Shown: positions 24,660 through 33,154, numbered from the stretch's first letter. The stretch: 39,256 nt of DNA from CAZNKU01 sp045654805 (GCA_045654805.1 JAZOOD010000004.1:1-39256); one strand, 5' to 3'. Numbers and translations are program-made. Notes: generated by a model from the sequence alone, not told the origin.

Positions 24660-24851
24660 TTATTTCATGCTGTTTTCGTAAGCTTCAATCATCTTTTTGA
24701 CCATCTGACCGCCGATGCTGCCTGCCTGACGAGAAGTCAAGTCACCGTTATAACCTTCTTTAAGGTTAACGCCAACTTCACTTGCAGCTTCCATCTTGAA
24801 TCTGTTCATAGCCTGTTTTGCTTCAGGTACTACGTGTTTGTTGCTAGCCAT
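24660..24851 (-). CDS. Alpha/beta-type small acid-soluble spore protein
   Basis: This 63-residue protein starts MASNKHVVPEAKQAMNRFK at ATG 24851-24849, behind AAAGGAGATG. It carries both SASP signatures: the EAASEVGVNL segment, with the Glu-Val site cut by germination protease GPR, and GDLTSRQAGSIGGQMVKKMI. SASPs coat and protect spore DNA from UV and chemicals and serve as an amino acid store at germination. Its presence is strong evidence that the host forms spores. A forespore sigma-G promoter is expected, but I could not place one with confidence. Confidence 0.95.
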   Translation of the reverse strand: MASNKHVVPEAKQAMNRFKMEAASEVGVNLKEGYNGDLTSRQAGSIGGQMVKKMIEAYENSMK

Positions 24852-24924
24852 TTTTACTACATCTCCTTTGCTTTTATAGTTTAACTTTTTCAAGTTACAA
24901 CCATATTTTTTGCAAAGAGTATTT

Positions 24925-25557
24925 TTATATACTGTTAATTTTTGGCGGCATATCAGTTTCGATTTTTGAAATTGAAATTTCGTATGCAATTCTTGTAATA
25001 ATATCATTATCAAGCTTTTTTTGATACTTGCGGCTTTGCATTCTGCCGGTAATTATTATATTATCTCCAACCTGTAATTTTTGTGCAAATTTTGCATTTC
25101 TTCCCCACGCGATGCATGGTATGTAATCGGATTTATTATGAGTTCGGTTTACTGCCAGCAATATATCTGTTATTTCCCTGCCGAAAGGTGTGGTTCTGTA
25201 AACAGGCTCTTTACATAAAAAACCATTTAATATGATTTCATTAAGATATTTTTCGTCATATACCTTTTCCATAGTTTTGGCAAAAAGTGTAAGTATAAGC
25301 TTATTGCCCACATCCGTATAATTATTATAGGAACGAAATTGTCCTACAATCTTTATTCTGTCTCCTATTTTATACTTTTCATCACACAAAATACGTTCAG
25401 ATACAGTAACAGTTATGATATCAGAACAATCTGACAGTCTTGGTATTTTTACCATAAAACAATAGAAGCATTCTCCGTAGCTTTCATGACTATATGAAAA
25501 ATCGCTTTCAATATCACCTACCACAGCGGCATAATTGTTGTTAAGCAAGCTTTCCAC
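24925..25557 (-). CDS. Tandem-OB-fold single-stranded-DNA-binding-like protein
   Basis: The 210-residue protein appears to hold two OB folds. The first (about 8-95) runs through FMVKIPRLSD and IGDRIKIVGQFRSYNNY. The second (about 103-205) has LNGFLCKEPVYRTTPFGREITDILLAVNR and VGDNIIITGRMQSRKYQKK, which resembles an SSB core (xGxxxxxPxxRxTPxGxxVxxxxLAVNR). It lacks the acidic SSB tail, so it is not the main replication SSB. The start is GTG 25557-25555 with GGAGAG 9 bases upstream. Relatives are found in Clostridia; their role is not known to me beyond likely ssDNA binding. Confidence 0.72.
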   Translation of the reverse strand: MESLLNNNYAAVVGDIESDFSYSHESYGECFYCFMVKIPRLSDCSDIITVTVSERILCDEKYKIGDRIKIVGQFRSYNNYTDVGNKLILTLFAKTMEKVYDEKYLNEIILNGFLCKEPVYRTTPFGREITDILLAVNRTHNKSDYIPCIAWGRNAKFAQKLQVGDNIIITGRMQSRKYQKKLDNDIITRIAYEISISKIETDMPPKINSI

Positions 25558-25622
25558 TTGTGTTCACTCTCCGTTCATATCAATAAGTATATTTAATACT
25601 ATTCGGATGAGGACAGTATTAG

Positions 25623-25659
25623 AACAAAAAAGAACTTTGAAATTATTTTTTCAAAGTTC
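25623..25659 (-). terminator. Terminator of the ychF-mtnN operon
   Basis: On the minus strand GAACTTTGAAA pairs with TTTCAAAGTTC (plus 25632-25642 and 25649-25659) over 11 bp with a 6-base loop, followed by TTTTTTG (25631 down). Confidence 0.85.
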
Positions 25660-25670
25660 CTGTATTTTTA

Positions 25671-26360
25671 TTAAATTTCTTTTATAAATTCCAACATAAT
25701 GTTAATTGAAATATCCGACGCTTTTTTTGCAAATACATCAAAACTCATATCGGCACCTCCGTCAGCATTATCGGAAATTACGCGTAAAACCGTAAATCTT
25801 GTATTGTTGAGGGTGCATACGTGACCTATACTTGCGCCCTCCATTTCTGCTGCAATAGCACCAAATATGTTTTTTATTTTATTTCTTTGTGCATCGGAGG
25901 CAATAAATTGGTCACCCGAAGCAATAATTCCCTTGTAAATTGCATTGTCGCAAACTTTTTTTGCACATTTTTCTAAAATTATATTTAAATTACCGTCAGT
26001 TTTCATCTCCACCTGTTCAACCTGTGGAACAAACCCCGGTTTGTGGCCAAGGGGAGAAATGTCAAAATCGTGCTGGCATACGCTGTCTGCTATTGCTATG
26101 TCCATAACCTTCATTTCCGGATGCAAGCCTCCCGCAACACCGGAATTTATAATAAAATTCGGTTTAAATCGCATAATCATAGTCTGTGTTGCCATTGCAG
26201 AATTAACCTTACCCTCACCGCTTTTGGCAATAACTATGTCTTTGCCGAATATTTTACCGTAGCAAAATTTTATTTCCGAAATTTCTTCTGTTTTGCAATC
26301 TTCAATATTGTTTTTGATGCCGTCTACTTCAACATCCATTGCGCCGATTATACCTATCAT
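25671..26360 (-). CDS. mtnN: 5'-methylthioadenosine/S-adenosylhomocysteine nucleosidase
   Basis: This 229-residue cytosolic enzyme splits MTA and SAH into adenine and the thio-ribose product, which recycles inhibitory by-products of SAM use. Motifs are GIIGAMDVEVDGI (Glu near the N-terminus), NSGVAGGLHPEM, ASGDQFI, AAEMEGASIGHVC (ribose-binding MEG) and RVISDNADGG, which carries the catalytic Asp of the SD motif. The length matches the family. It lies 16 bases after ychF and shares its promoter and terminator. Confidence 0.95.
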   Translation of the reverse strand: MIGIIGAMDVEVDGIKNNIEDCKTEEISEIKFCYGKIFGKDIVIAKSGEGKVNSAMATQTMIMRFKPNFIINSGVAGGLHPEMKVMDIAIADSVCQHDFDISPLGHKPGFVPQVEQVEMKTDGNLNIILEKCAKKVCDNAIYKGIIASGDQFIASDAQRNKIKNIFGAIAAEMEGASIGHVCTLNNTRFTVLRVISDNADGGADMSFDVFAKKASDISINIMLEFIKEI

Positions 26361-26376
26361 ATTTTAACCTCTCTTA

Positions 26377-27474
26377 TCAGACATTTATACGGAATAATAC
26401 AACGTCTCCGTCTTTCATAACGTAATCTTTACCTTCTGAACGAACAAGACCTTTTTCCCTTGCTGCAACAAGATTGCCGCATTCTACAAGGTCATCATAT
26501 GCAACAACCTCCGCACGTATAAAGCCACGCTCGAAATCTGTGTGGATTTTACCTGCTGCCTGTGGTGCTTTTGTGCCGTTTACAATAGTCCACGCTCTTG
26601 TTTCAGGCTCACCGCTTGTAAGATAGCTTATTAGTCCCAACAGCCTGTAGCTTGCACGTACAAGTCTGTCAAGACCTGATTCCTCAATGCCAAGTTCGGA
26701 AAGATATTCCGCTTTTTCCTCGTCGTCAAGCTGTGAAATTTCTTCTTCAATTCTTGCGGAAACAGGTATAATTTCGCAACCCTTGTCCTTTGCAAAGTCA
26801 CTTAATTTTTTGAAATTGTCATTTTCTTTATATCCTCCCGAAAGTTCATCCTCGGAAACATTGGCAGCAAATATAACCGGCTTTGTAGTAAGAAGGAATA
26901 CATCCTTCATCATTTCTTTTTCATCTTCCGACATATCCATAGTCCTTACCGGATTACCGCCTTCAAGATGAGACTTTACTCTTTCAAAGAATTCAGCTTC
27001 AGCAAGGAATTTTTTATCTCCACCCTTTGCATTTTTCTTGGAGCGGTCAATTCTCTTTTCTATAGATTCCACATCTGCAAATATAAGCTCAAGCTCAATA
27101 GTTTCCACATCGCGGATAGAATCTACACTTCCGTCAACGTGCACGATATTTTTGTCTTCAAAACAACGTACTACGTGCACTATTGCATCAACCTCGCGTA
27201 TGTGTGATAAAAACTTGTTGCCCAAGCCTTCACCACGGCTTGCACCCTTTACCAAACCTGCGATGTCCACAAATTCTATAACTGCAGGAATTATTTTTGC
27301 AGAATTGTGCATTTTTGCAAGCACGTCTAGTCTTTCGTCAGGAACACTTACTATACCCACATTTGGCTCTATTGTACAGAATGGGTAGTTTGCTGATTCT
27401 GCACCCGCCTTTGTTATTGCATTAAAAAGTGTACTTTTGCCGACATTTGGCAATCCTACTATACCTAATTTCAT
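26377..27474 (-). CDS. ychF: YchF/OLA1-type P-loop ATPase
   Basis: This 365-residue Obg-family protein prefers ATP over GTP. It has G1 GLPNVGKST (7-15), FVDIAGLVKGASRGEGLGN and, near the end, the TGS domain (FERGFIRAEVVAYDDL). ATG 27474-27472 is preceded by GAAAGGTTGG and gives the family N-terminus MKLGIVG; an upstream in-frame ATG at 27492 would add six unusual residues and was not chosen. YchF interacts with the ribosome and affects stress responses. It is transcribed from the promoter at 27541-27513. Confidence 0.96.
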   Translation of the reverse strand: MKLGIVGLPNVGKSTLFNAITKAGAESANYPFCTIEPNVGIVSVPDERLDVLAKMHNSAKIIPAVIEFVDIAGLVKGASRGEGLGNKFLSHIREVDAIVHVVRCFEDKNIVHVDGSVDSIRDVETIELELIFADVESIEKRIDRSKKNAKGGDKKFLAEAEFFERVKSHLEGGNPVRTMDMSEDEKEMMKDVFLLTTKPVIFAANVSEDELSGGYKENDNFKKLSDFAKDKGCEIIPVSARIEEEISQLDDEEKAEYLSELGIEESGLDRLVRASYRLLGLISYLTSGEPETRAWTIVNGTKAPQAAGKIHTDFERGFIRAEVVAYDDLVECGNLVAAREKGLVRSEGKDYVMKDGDVVLFRINV

Positions 27475-27512
27475 ATATTTCCAACCTTTCAAAAATTCTT
27501 TCGTATCTATTT

Positions 27513-27541
27513 ATTATAATATATAAAAATATTTTTGGCAA
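27513..27541 (-). promoter_or_regulatory. Promoter of ychF-mtnN
   Basis: On the minus strand TTGCCA (27541-27536), a 17-base spacer and a perfect TATAAT (27518-27513). Confidence 0.78.
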
Positions 27542-27545
27542 TATC

Positions 27546-27574
27546 TTTATTTTTTTAATATTATGTTGTATAAT
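27546..27574 (+). promoter_or_regulatory. Possible promoter of the zinc-ribbon gene
   Basis: TATAAT (27569-27574) with a weak TTTATT -35 at 17 bases. The -10 is perfect but the -35 is poor. Confidence 0.45.
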
Positions 27575-27614
27575 GTAAATAATTAATAGATGAAGTAAAA
27601 GGAGTTGCGAATAT

Positions 27615-27974
27615 ATGAACGAATATGTAGAAAGTGCAAAAAAAATTGTGGCATCTACTGCCCAGAAGGTTATCAGAAAATCCGGAGATATTTACTCAAC
27701 GACTAAACTGTCCTTGCATATTTCCAAGCTTAAGGGAGAAATTGATGATTGCTATAAAAAAATAGGCAAGATGTTTTATGAAAACTATTGCGGAGATTCT
27801 GCATCAGGGGATGAGGCAGAATTGATATGCAAAAAAATTGATGAACTGAAAGAGGAAATTGGAGTAATTTCTGCACAGATTTCAGAAATTAAGGATGTTG
27901 CAGTATGCAAAAACTGCGGTGCAGAGGTAAAAAAAGATAACCCGTATTGTGCTAAGTGCGGTGAAGAAATTTAA
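27615..27974 (+). CDS. Coiled-coil protein with C-terminal zinc ribbon
   Basis: This 119-residue protein has a mostly helical, charged N-terminal and middle part (about 30-90, with LKGEIDDCYKKIGKMFYENY and KKIDELKEEIGVISAQI). It ends in a zinc ribbon CKNCG...CAKCG (about 98-117) with two CxxC knuckles 12 residues apart. AAAAGGAGTTG precedes the ATG. Similar small proteins are common in Clostridia and have no assigned function. It is probably cytosolic, since there is no signal or membrane helix. Confidence 0.75.
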   Translation: MNEYVESAKKIVASTAQKVIRKSGDIYSTTKLSLHISKLKGEIDDCYKKIGKMFYENYCGDSASGDEAELICKKIDELKEEIGVISAQISEIKDVAVCKNCGAEVKKDNPYCAKCGEEI

Positions 27975-28031
27975 TTTGTCGTCCTCCGGTTATGGAGGGT
28001 GTGTTTAATCAGTAGTTACAGGAGAATCAAA

Positions 28032-29117
28032 GTGGAATTTACAGATTTTTCAATAGATAAAATAGAACATACACAAAAATTCGGAGGGAATGTGTATGAA
28101 TCTCTTACTCCTTCAAAGGTGTTGGATTTCAGCGGAAACTGCAATATTTTAAAAACACCCAGAGAAATTGTAAGAGGACTTAAAAAAGTACCCCTTAGTA
28201 TGCGACCGGACCCGGAGTATAAAAAGGCGGTGTGCAATCTTTCTCAAAAGCATGGGGTAAATGCTGAAAATCTTGCTTTGGATAGTAATGTTTATTCCCT
28301 TATTGACGTGGTCATAAAATCACTTAAGTCAAGGGGGGCATCTGTGGTAATGCCCTGTGAAACTGCGTACAAGGATATATTCAGGATGAATTACTGCGAT
28401 GTTTTGCCATATGTTTTACAGGAACGCAGAAACTTCAAGCTGGATTGTGATGATGTTATCGAAACAATCACCGTTAAAACAGATACCTTTTTTATAAGTA
28501 ATCCAAATAACGTAACCGGTCGCGTTGTGTCAAGAAGCGATATGAGAACAATACTTGATTTTTGTCTTACAAAGGGGATTTATGTTGTTGTTGATGAAAC
28601 ATATATGGACTTTGTGCTGGAAAACCACAGTGTTGCCAATATGATTAAGGATTATTACAATCTTGTTGTCATACGCTCCTTGCCGGAATATTATAATGTT
28701 GCGGGGATTGGTGCGTCATATGTGATTTCCAGTCCGGAAATTATAGAAAATATTAAAATTAATCAACTTCCATGGCAACTTGACGGTTACAGTGCGGCTT
28801 TATGTGAGAATGCATATAAATCCGAAAAATTTGACCTAAAAACCAAAAAATGGATTTTTGAAAATAAAAAGAAGTTTATAAAGAAAATAAACGCATTGGG
28901 CACAATAAAAATTATACACAGTGATTGCCATTTTTTACTTCTAAAGCTAGAAGATATTTCCGCAACCACTGTATATAATCGTCTGCTTAGGAGCAATATA
29001 TTAATAAGGGATGCCTCCTCTTTTACAGGGCTTGACGGTTCTTACATACGTGTTGCTGTAAAGGATGAAAAGTCAAATGATTTGTTTTTGGAATCATTAT
29101 TGCGTTGTCTTATATAA
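28032..29117 (+). CDS. Aminotransferase-fold (class I/II) protein lacking the PLP lysine
   Basis: This 361-residue protein resembles histidinol-phosphate aminotransferase or the CobD-type decarboxylase. It keeps FFISNPNNVTGR (binding Asn) and VVVDETYMDF (Asp and Tyr contacts). At the site that should read S-x-[TS]-K-x-[FY]-x-[LIV]-x-G-L-R-x-G-Y it reads IRSLPEYYNVAGIGASY, so both the Schiff-base Lys (now Glu) and the phosphate-binding Arg (now Gly) are gone. The early Gly-Ser pocket motif is also altered (ALDSNVYSLID). I read the frame as intact, so this is likely a pseudoenzyme rather than a decayed gene. GTG 28032 has GGAG 7 bases upstream. Confidence 0.75.
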   Translation: MEFTDFSIDKIEHTQKFGGNVYESLTPSKVLDFSGNCNILKTPREIVRGLKKVPLSMRPDPEYKKAVCNLSQKHGVNAENLALDSNVYSLIDVVIKSLKSRGASVVMPCETAYKDIFRMNYCDVLPYVLQERRNFKLDCDDVIETITVKTDTFFISNPNNVTGRVVSRSDMRTILDFCLTKGIYVVVDETYMDFVLENHSVANMIKDYYNLVVIRSLPEYYNVAGIGASYVISSPEIIENIKINQLPWQLDGYSAALCENAYKSEKFDLKTKKWIFENKKKFIKKINALGTIKIIHSDCHFLLLKLEDISATTVYNRLLRSNILIRDASSFTGLDGSYIRVAVKDEKSNDLFLESLLRCLI

Positions 29118-29122
29118 ATTTT

Positions 29123-29152
29123 AAATGTCCCGGACATATGTTCGGGACATTT
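29123..29152 (+). terminator. Terminator after the aminotransferase-fold gene
   Basis: AAATGTCCCG and CGGGACATTT pair over 10 bp, and the inner ACAT/ATGT can extend the stem. TTGTTTT follows. Confidence 0.82.
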
Positions 29153-29159
29153 GTTTTAC

Positions 29160-29188
29160 TTGCTTTTTGTAAAAACTTGTGATATAAT
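29160..29188 (+). promoter_or_regulatory. Promoter of the OPT-PqqD operon
   Basis: TTGCTT (29160-29165), a 17-base spacer and TATAAT (29183-29188) with a TG at the extended -10 position. Confidence 0.75.
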
Positions 29189-29236
29189 TGCAAGGATTAT
29201 ATTTTAAGTCGTTTATACGGCAGAACGGAGTAAATT

Positions 29237-31144
29237 ATGGAAAACAAAAACAATTTTAAACCATATATTCCTGCGGAAAAGATAACTCCCGAAATTACAG
29301 TTACATCAGTAATTATGGGTATTCTTCTTGCTGTAATATTTGGAGCTGCTAATGCTTATCTGGGACTAAGAGTAGGGCTTACCGTTTCTGCTTCCATTCC
29401 GGCAGCGGTTATTGCAATGGGGGTTATACGTGTTATTATGCGTAAAAACTCAATTTTGGAAAGCAATATTGTACAGACAGTAGGTTCCGCAGGTGAATCA
29501 TTGGCTGCAGGGGCTATTTTCACATTACCTGCCCTTTTTCTATGGGCGTCAGAAGGTGTTATGGACAAGCCTACTATTCTTGAAATTACTTTAATTGCTC
29601 TTTTGGGCGGTCTTTTGGGCGTATTCTTTATGGTTCCACTTCGCAATGCGCTTATTGTAAGAGAACACGGTGTGTTACCTTATCCTGAAGGTACAGCTTG
29701 TGCAGAAGTTTTACTTGCGGGGGAAGAAGGCGGGGCAAATGCATCTACCGTATTTGCAGGTATGGGCTTTGCAGCAGCTTTTAAATTTATAATTGACGGT
29801 CTTAAGGCAGTTCCCGGTGAAATATCTTTTGCAGTAAAAGGTTATGCCGGCGCAATCGGTACTCAGATATACCCTGCTGTTATGAGTGTTGGTTATATTT
29901 GCGGACCTCGTATTTCATCATATATGTTTGCCGGCGGTGTGCTTAGCTGGTTGGTGTTGATTCCTCTTATTGTACTTTTCGGTCAGGATATGATTATGTA
30001 TCCGGGTACAGAAACAATCGGTGATATATATGAAGCAAATGGTGCAAGCGGTATCTGGAGCTCATATATTCGTTACATCGGTGCAGGGGCTTTGGCTGCA
30101 GGAGGTATTATAAGTCTTATTAAATCACTTCCTCTTATTGTTCGCACTTTTGCAGATGCTCTAAAGAGTATGTCTCAAAAGTCTGAAATTGGTAATGAGA
30201 GAACAGCACAGGATATTAACATAAAAATAGTTTTAATTGCGATTGCTATTCTTACTCTTTTAGTGTGGTTGGTACCTGCTATTCCTGTATCATTACTTGG
30301 TGCAGTTATTGTAGTTGTTTTCGGATTCTTTTTTGCAACAGTATCATCCCGTATGGTTGGTCTTGTAGGAAGCAGTAACAACCCTGTATCGGGTATGGCT
30401 ATTGCAACATTGCTTATAGCAACAGTTATCCTTAAGCTTACAGGTCAGGTTGGTGCGGCAGGTATGCACGCTGCTATTGCAATAGGTTCAATAATTTGTA
30501 TCGTTGCGGCAATTTCCGGTGATACATCACAGGACCTTAAGACGGGCTTTTTGCTTGGTGCAACACCTAAAAAACAGCAGATTGGTGAAATTATCGGCGT
30601 AGTTGCGGCAGCTTTGGCTATTGGCGGTACATTGTATCTTCTTGACAGTGCTTGGGGATTTGGATCCGAAGAACTTGCGGCTCCTCAGGCAACTTTGATG
30701 AAAATGATTATTGAAGGTGTTATGGAGGGCAATCTTCCCTGGGCGTTGGTATTTACGGGCGTTTTTATTGCAGTAGTAGTTGAAGTTGTGGGTATACCTG
30801 TACTTCCATTTGCAATCGGTGTTTACCTTCCTGTTCATCTTAATGCCTGCATTATGGTGGGAGGCCTTGTGCGTCTAGCACTTGATAAGATGAAGCGTGC
30901 AGAGGACGAAAAGAAAGCAATTGTTAACGACGGTATCCTTTTCTGCTCCGGTATGATAGCGGGTGAAGGTCTTATAGGTATATTACTTGCATTGTTTGCA
31001 GTATTTGGAATAGATTCTGTAATAGATATTTCGGGTATTCTTGGTTTGTCAACACCTGTTGCAAATATCGCAAGCCTTGTAGTATTTGGACTTATCGTAT
31101 TGAGCGTTCTTAAATTTTCACTTTGGAAAAAGCGCAGTAAATAA
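29237..31144 (+). CDS. OPT-family oligopeptide transporter
   Basis: This 635-residue membrane protein has about 15 hydrophobic helices. It begins with the OPT pattern ITPEITVTSVIMGILLAVIFGAANAYLGLRVGLTVSASIPAAV and has LPYPEGTACAEVL, GNxxN-like GSSNNPVSGMAIATL and VVEVVGIPVLPFAIGVYLP, matching the prokaryotic OPT group (TIGR00733). Members import oligopeptides or metal-chelate complexes, driven by protons. The substrate here is unknown. The stop is followed within 2 bases by the PqqD-like gene, so the two are co-expressed. Confidence 0.93.
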   Translation: MENKNNFKPYIPAEKITPEITVTSVIMGILLAVIFGAANAYLGLRVGLTVSASIPAAVIAMGVIRVIMRKNSILESNIVQTVGSAGESLAAGAIFTLPALFLWASEGVMDKPTILEITLIALLGGLLGVFFMVPLRNALIVREHGVLPYPEGTACAEVLLAGEEGGANASTVFAGMGFAAAFKFIIDGLKAVPGEISFAVKGYAGAIGTQIYPAVMSVGYICGPRISSYMFAGGVLSWLVLIPLIVLFGQDMIMYPGTETIGDIYEANGASGIWSSYIRYIGAGALAAGGIISLIKSLPLIVRTFADALKSMSQKSEIGNERTAQDINIKIVLIAIAILTLLVWLVPAIPVSLLGAVIVVVFGFFFATVSSRMVGLVGSSNNPVSGMAIATLLIATVILKLTGQVGAAGMHAAIAIGSIICIVAAISGDTSQDLKTGFLLGATPKKQQIGEIIGVVAAALAIGGTLYLLDSAWGFGSEELAAPQATLMKMIIEGVMEGNLPWALVFTGVFIAVVVEVVGIPVLPFAIGVYLPVHLNACIMVGGLVRLALDKMKRAEDEKKAIVNDGILFCSGMIAGEGLIGILLALFAVFGIDSVIDISGILGLSTPVANIASLVVFGLIVLSVLKFSLWKKRSK

Positions 31145-31146
31145 TT

Positions 31147-31491
31147 ATGAAAAAGAATGTTATAAAGAAAAATTATCTCGAAGGTATTCCATTTCGACGT
31201 CCGGATATTAAATGGACAACTGCGGAGGATGGAATGGTTACTTTGGAAATTGAAAATACCGGTCTTTTTAATAAAATTGCCCAAAAATTTTTCAAAAAAC
31301 CAAAAATCAGTTACGTTCACCTTGATGAAACAGGAAGCTTTGTTTGGCCGTTAATTGAGGGGGACAAAAACCTGATTGAAATAGGAGAATTTGTAAAAGA
31401 GCATTTTGGAGAAAAGGCGGAGCCTTTGTATGAAAGATTAGCAAAATATTTTCAGATACTTGAAAGTTATAATTTTATACAATGGAAATAA
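31147..31491 (+). CDS. PqqD-like protein
   Basis: This 114-residue protein has the PqqD pattern: an N-terminal strand pair (RRPDIKWTTAEDGMVTLEIENT), then HLDETGSFVWPLIEGDKNLIEIGEFVKEHFGE, with the DETGxxVWxLIDG-like core, and a C-terminal winged helix. PqqD proteins are peptide chaperones (RREs) that present peptides to radical-SAM or other modifying enzymes. Here it lies directly after an oligopeptide transporter and no modifying enzyme is nearby. The ribosome site is weak, suggesting translational coupling. Confidence 0.8.
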   Translation: MKKNVIKKNYLEGIPFRRPDIKWTTAEDGMVTLEIENTGLFNKIAQKFFKKPKISYVHLDETGSFVWPLIEGDKNLIEIGEFVKEHFGEKAEPLYERLAKYFQILESYNFIQWK

Positions 31492-31495
31492 ATAG

Positions 31496-31534
31496 GGGTG
31501 TGCAGCAAAATAAATTTTATTTTGCTACACACCC
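31496..31534. terminator. Bidirectional terminator
   Basis: GGGTGTG (31496-31502) pairs with CACACCC (31528-31534) and the stem continues through AGCAAAAT/ATTTTGCT. CTTTTTATT follows on the plus strand. It separates the convergent PqqD-like gene and the gene at 31538. Confidence 0.85.
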
Positions 31535-31537
31535 TTT

Positions 31538-32140
31538 TTATTGTATAGGCAAATTGGTGAAGTCCTGCAAGGTTTCATCTATTTCTTTCTTTATATAAGG
31601 ATACCAATACTTAAAATCAGTTTCTATCCTTATGGTTGCCCCTATATTTTTTTCATTAAAATAGGGTTCTACAATAACCTTATGACCAATATCCTCCAAT
31701 GCAAAGGATAATCCCAGCATTTCTTTTTCCGATAGCTCCTCTAAACCAAAATCAGAATATTTTATCTCAAAAACCATATAATATATAGGTCGGTAACAGT
31801 ATAATGCAGTGGGTGTTACTATGACAGACTGGTAAGCCAACATAGTTTGTTTAGGTTTTGGATTTTGAGAGTGTTTTAAATCCTTCAGTACATTTTCTTT
31901 AATAACTTCAATATTTTTATTTAAAATAAATTCTTTTATTTTATTAAAAAAGGCGGTATTTATAATTTTTTCTTTTTCAATTATACCGGATTTCCTCTTT
32001 TCTTCAGCTTCTTTCAGCAAATTGTATTCCTTAGAATGTATTTTATATTTAATTACATAGAATAAAATACCAATAAATATTAGAATTGCGATGGGTATAG
32101 CCAATTTTGTCCCTCCAGACAGATTTTTCAAAAAAGACAT
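31538..32140 (-). CDS. Membrane-anchored protein of unknown function
   Basis: The protein has 200 residues. One hydrophobic helix (about 13-31, IPIAILIFIGILFYVI) is followed by a charged helical linker (KEAEEKRKSGIIEKEK) and a mixed alpha/beta domain up to the end. There is no cleavable signal. No catalytic motif or family is recognised. It is monocistronic, with its own promoter (32193-32165). Confidence 0.6.
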   Translation of the reverse strand: MSFLKNLSGGTKLAIPIAILIFIGILFYVIKYKIHSKEYNLLKEAEEKRKSGIIEKEKIINTAFFNKIKEFILNKNIEVIKENVLKDLKHSQNPKPKQTMLAYQSVIVTPTALYCYRPIYYMVFEIKYSDFGLEELSEKEMLGLSFALEDIGHKVIVEPYFNEKNIGATIRIETDFKYWYPYIKKEIDETLQDFTNLPIQ

Positions 32141-32164
32141 CTTGTAGATGTCAAAACGTGTTTT

Positions 32165-32193
32165 ATTATAACATATAATTTAGGAAATTACAA
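32165..32193 (-). promoter_or_regulatory. Promoter of the gene at 31538-32140
   Basis: On the minus strand TTGTAA (32193-32188), a 17-base spacer and TATAAT (32170-32165). Confidence 0.7.
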
Positions 32194-32232
32194 GCACTAA
32201 ATGTCGAATTTCTTGAAAAAGAGGGTTTTTAT

Positions 32233-32487
32233 ATGTTTAAGAACAAAACGTATGATGGTCTGAACAATTTAAGCGGCAAAAATATTGCAAAATACAGGAA
32301 GGAGTATGTTCCCAAAATGTCTCAACGTATGCTTGCGGACAAATTGCAGTTGATAGGAATAGATTTGGACAAAAATGCTGTACAAAGGATAGAATGCGGA
32401 AAACGTTTTGTTACAGATATTGAGTTAATTGCTTTTGCCAAAGTTTTGAATAAAAACATTAATGAATTATTATTGGATGTGTTATAG
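32233..32487 (+). CDS. XRE-type helix-turn-helix protein
   Basis: This 84-residue protein is essentially one HTH_3 domain: KNIAKYRKEYVPKMSQRMLADKLQLIG, then the recognition region KNAVQRIECGKRFVTDIELIAFAKVLN. It has no ligand domain. It is transcribed away from the membrane-anchored gene and sits alone between that gene and a strong terminator. GAGGG precedes the ATG. It probably binds DNA as a dimer; its target is unknown, although the divergent gene is an obvious candidate. Confidence 0.82.
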   Translation: MFKNKTYDGLNNLSGKNIAKYRKEYVPKMSQRMLADKLQLIGIDLDKNAVQRIECGKRFVTDIELIAFAKVLNKNINELLLDVL

Positions 32488-32495
32488 AGGGTATG

Positions 32496-32537
32496 AAAAA
32501 GCTAAGATAAAACAAACATATTTTATCTTAGCTTTTT
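32496..32537. terminator. Bidirectional terminator after the HTH gene
   Basis: AAAAAGCTAAGATAAAA (32496-32512) and TTTTATCTTAGCTTTTT (32521-32537) pair perfectly over 17 bp around an 8-base loop. The end runs give U tracts on both strands, so it can also end the yfcE-like transcript. Confidence 0.9.
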
Positions 32538-32576
32538 ATGTGATTTTGGGATGTTTTTATGAAATTTTTAGTTTGT

Positions 32577-33110
32577 TCATATGTTTATGATATTTCCATC
32601 AAGGTCCTTCCAGGTAAATTTACTACTTTCCAGAACTAAATATCCGTGATGGCTGTTTTCCTTTGGAATGGAAACGGACCCCGGGTTTATGTAAGTATAG
32701 CTTTCGTGATTTATGTATTTTGGAATATGGGTATGGCCGTGCAACAGTATATCACCATTTTGCAGAGGAGGAAGATTGCTTTCGTTATAATTATGTCCGT
32801 GTGTTGCATAAATAATTTTATCTCCGTTGGAAATAATGCAATAATCTGCAAGAATTGGAAATTCTAAAACCATCTGGTCAACCTCTGTGTCGCAATTACC
32901 CCGTACACATAATATTTTTTCCTTTAATTCATTAAGCATATTTATTACTGATTTTGGGTTATAATCCTTTGGCAAATCATTTCGGGGACCGTGATATAGA
33001 ATATCTCCCAAAAGTAAAATTTTATCCGCTTTTTCCGCCTTATATGCTTCTATCATTTTTTTACAGTAATATTCGGAACCGTGTATGTCCGACGCAATAA
33101 ACCATTTCAT
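32577..33110 (-). CDS. YfcE/MJ0936-type metallophosphodiesterase
   Basis: This 177-residue calcineurin-fold enzyme has metal-site motifs in order: SDIHG (7-11), LLGDILYHG, VRGNCD, THGHNY and LLHGHTH. YfcE-type proteins hydrolyse phosphodiesters with Mn2+; the natural substrate is uncertain. Length and motifs are complete. Its own promoter is at 33183-33155. Confidence 0.92.
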   Translation of the reverse strand: MKWFIASDIHGSEYYCKKMIEAYKAEKADKILLLGDILYHGPRNDLPKDYNPKSVINMLNELKEKILCVRGNCDTEVDQMVLEFPILADYCIISNGDKIIYATHGHNYNESNLPPLQNGDILLHGHTHIPKYINHESYTYINPGSVSIPKENSHHGYLVLESSKFTWKDLDGNIINI

Positions 33111-33154
33111 TTGAAGAATTCTCCTTTGATTAAATTAATACATTGGTTTTAATC

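Noticed and set aside
24852..25013. N-terminal extension of the spore protein frame to 117 codons
   Set aside because: The extension overlaps the OB-fold gene, lacks SASP similarity, and the strong AAAGGAGATG site marks ATG 24851 as the start.
27975..28031. CCTCC/GGAGG hairpin after the zinc-ribbon gene as a terminator
   Set aside because: The stem is only 5 bp and no T run follows, so it was not listed as a feature.
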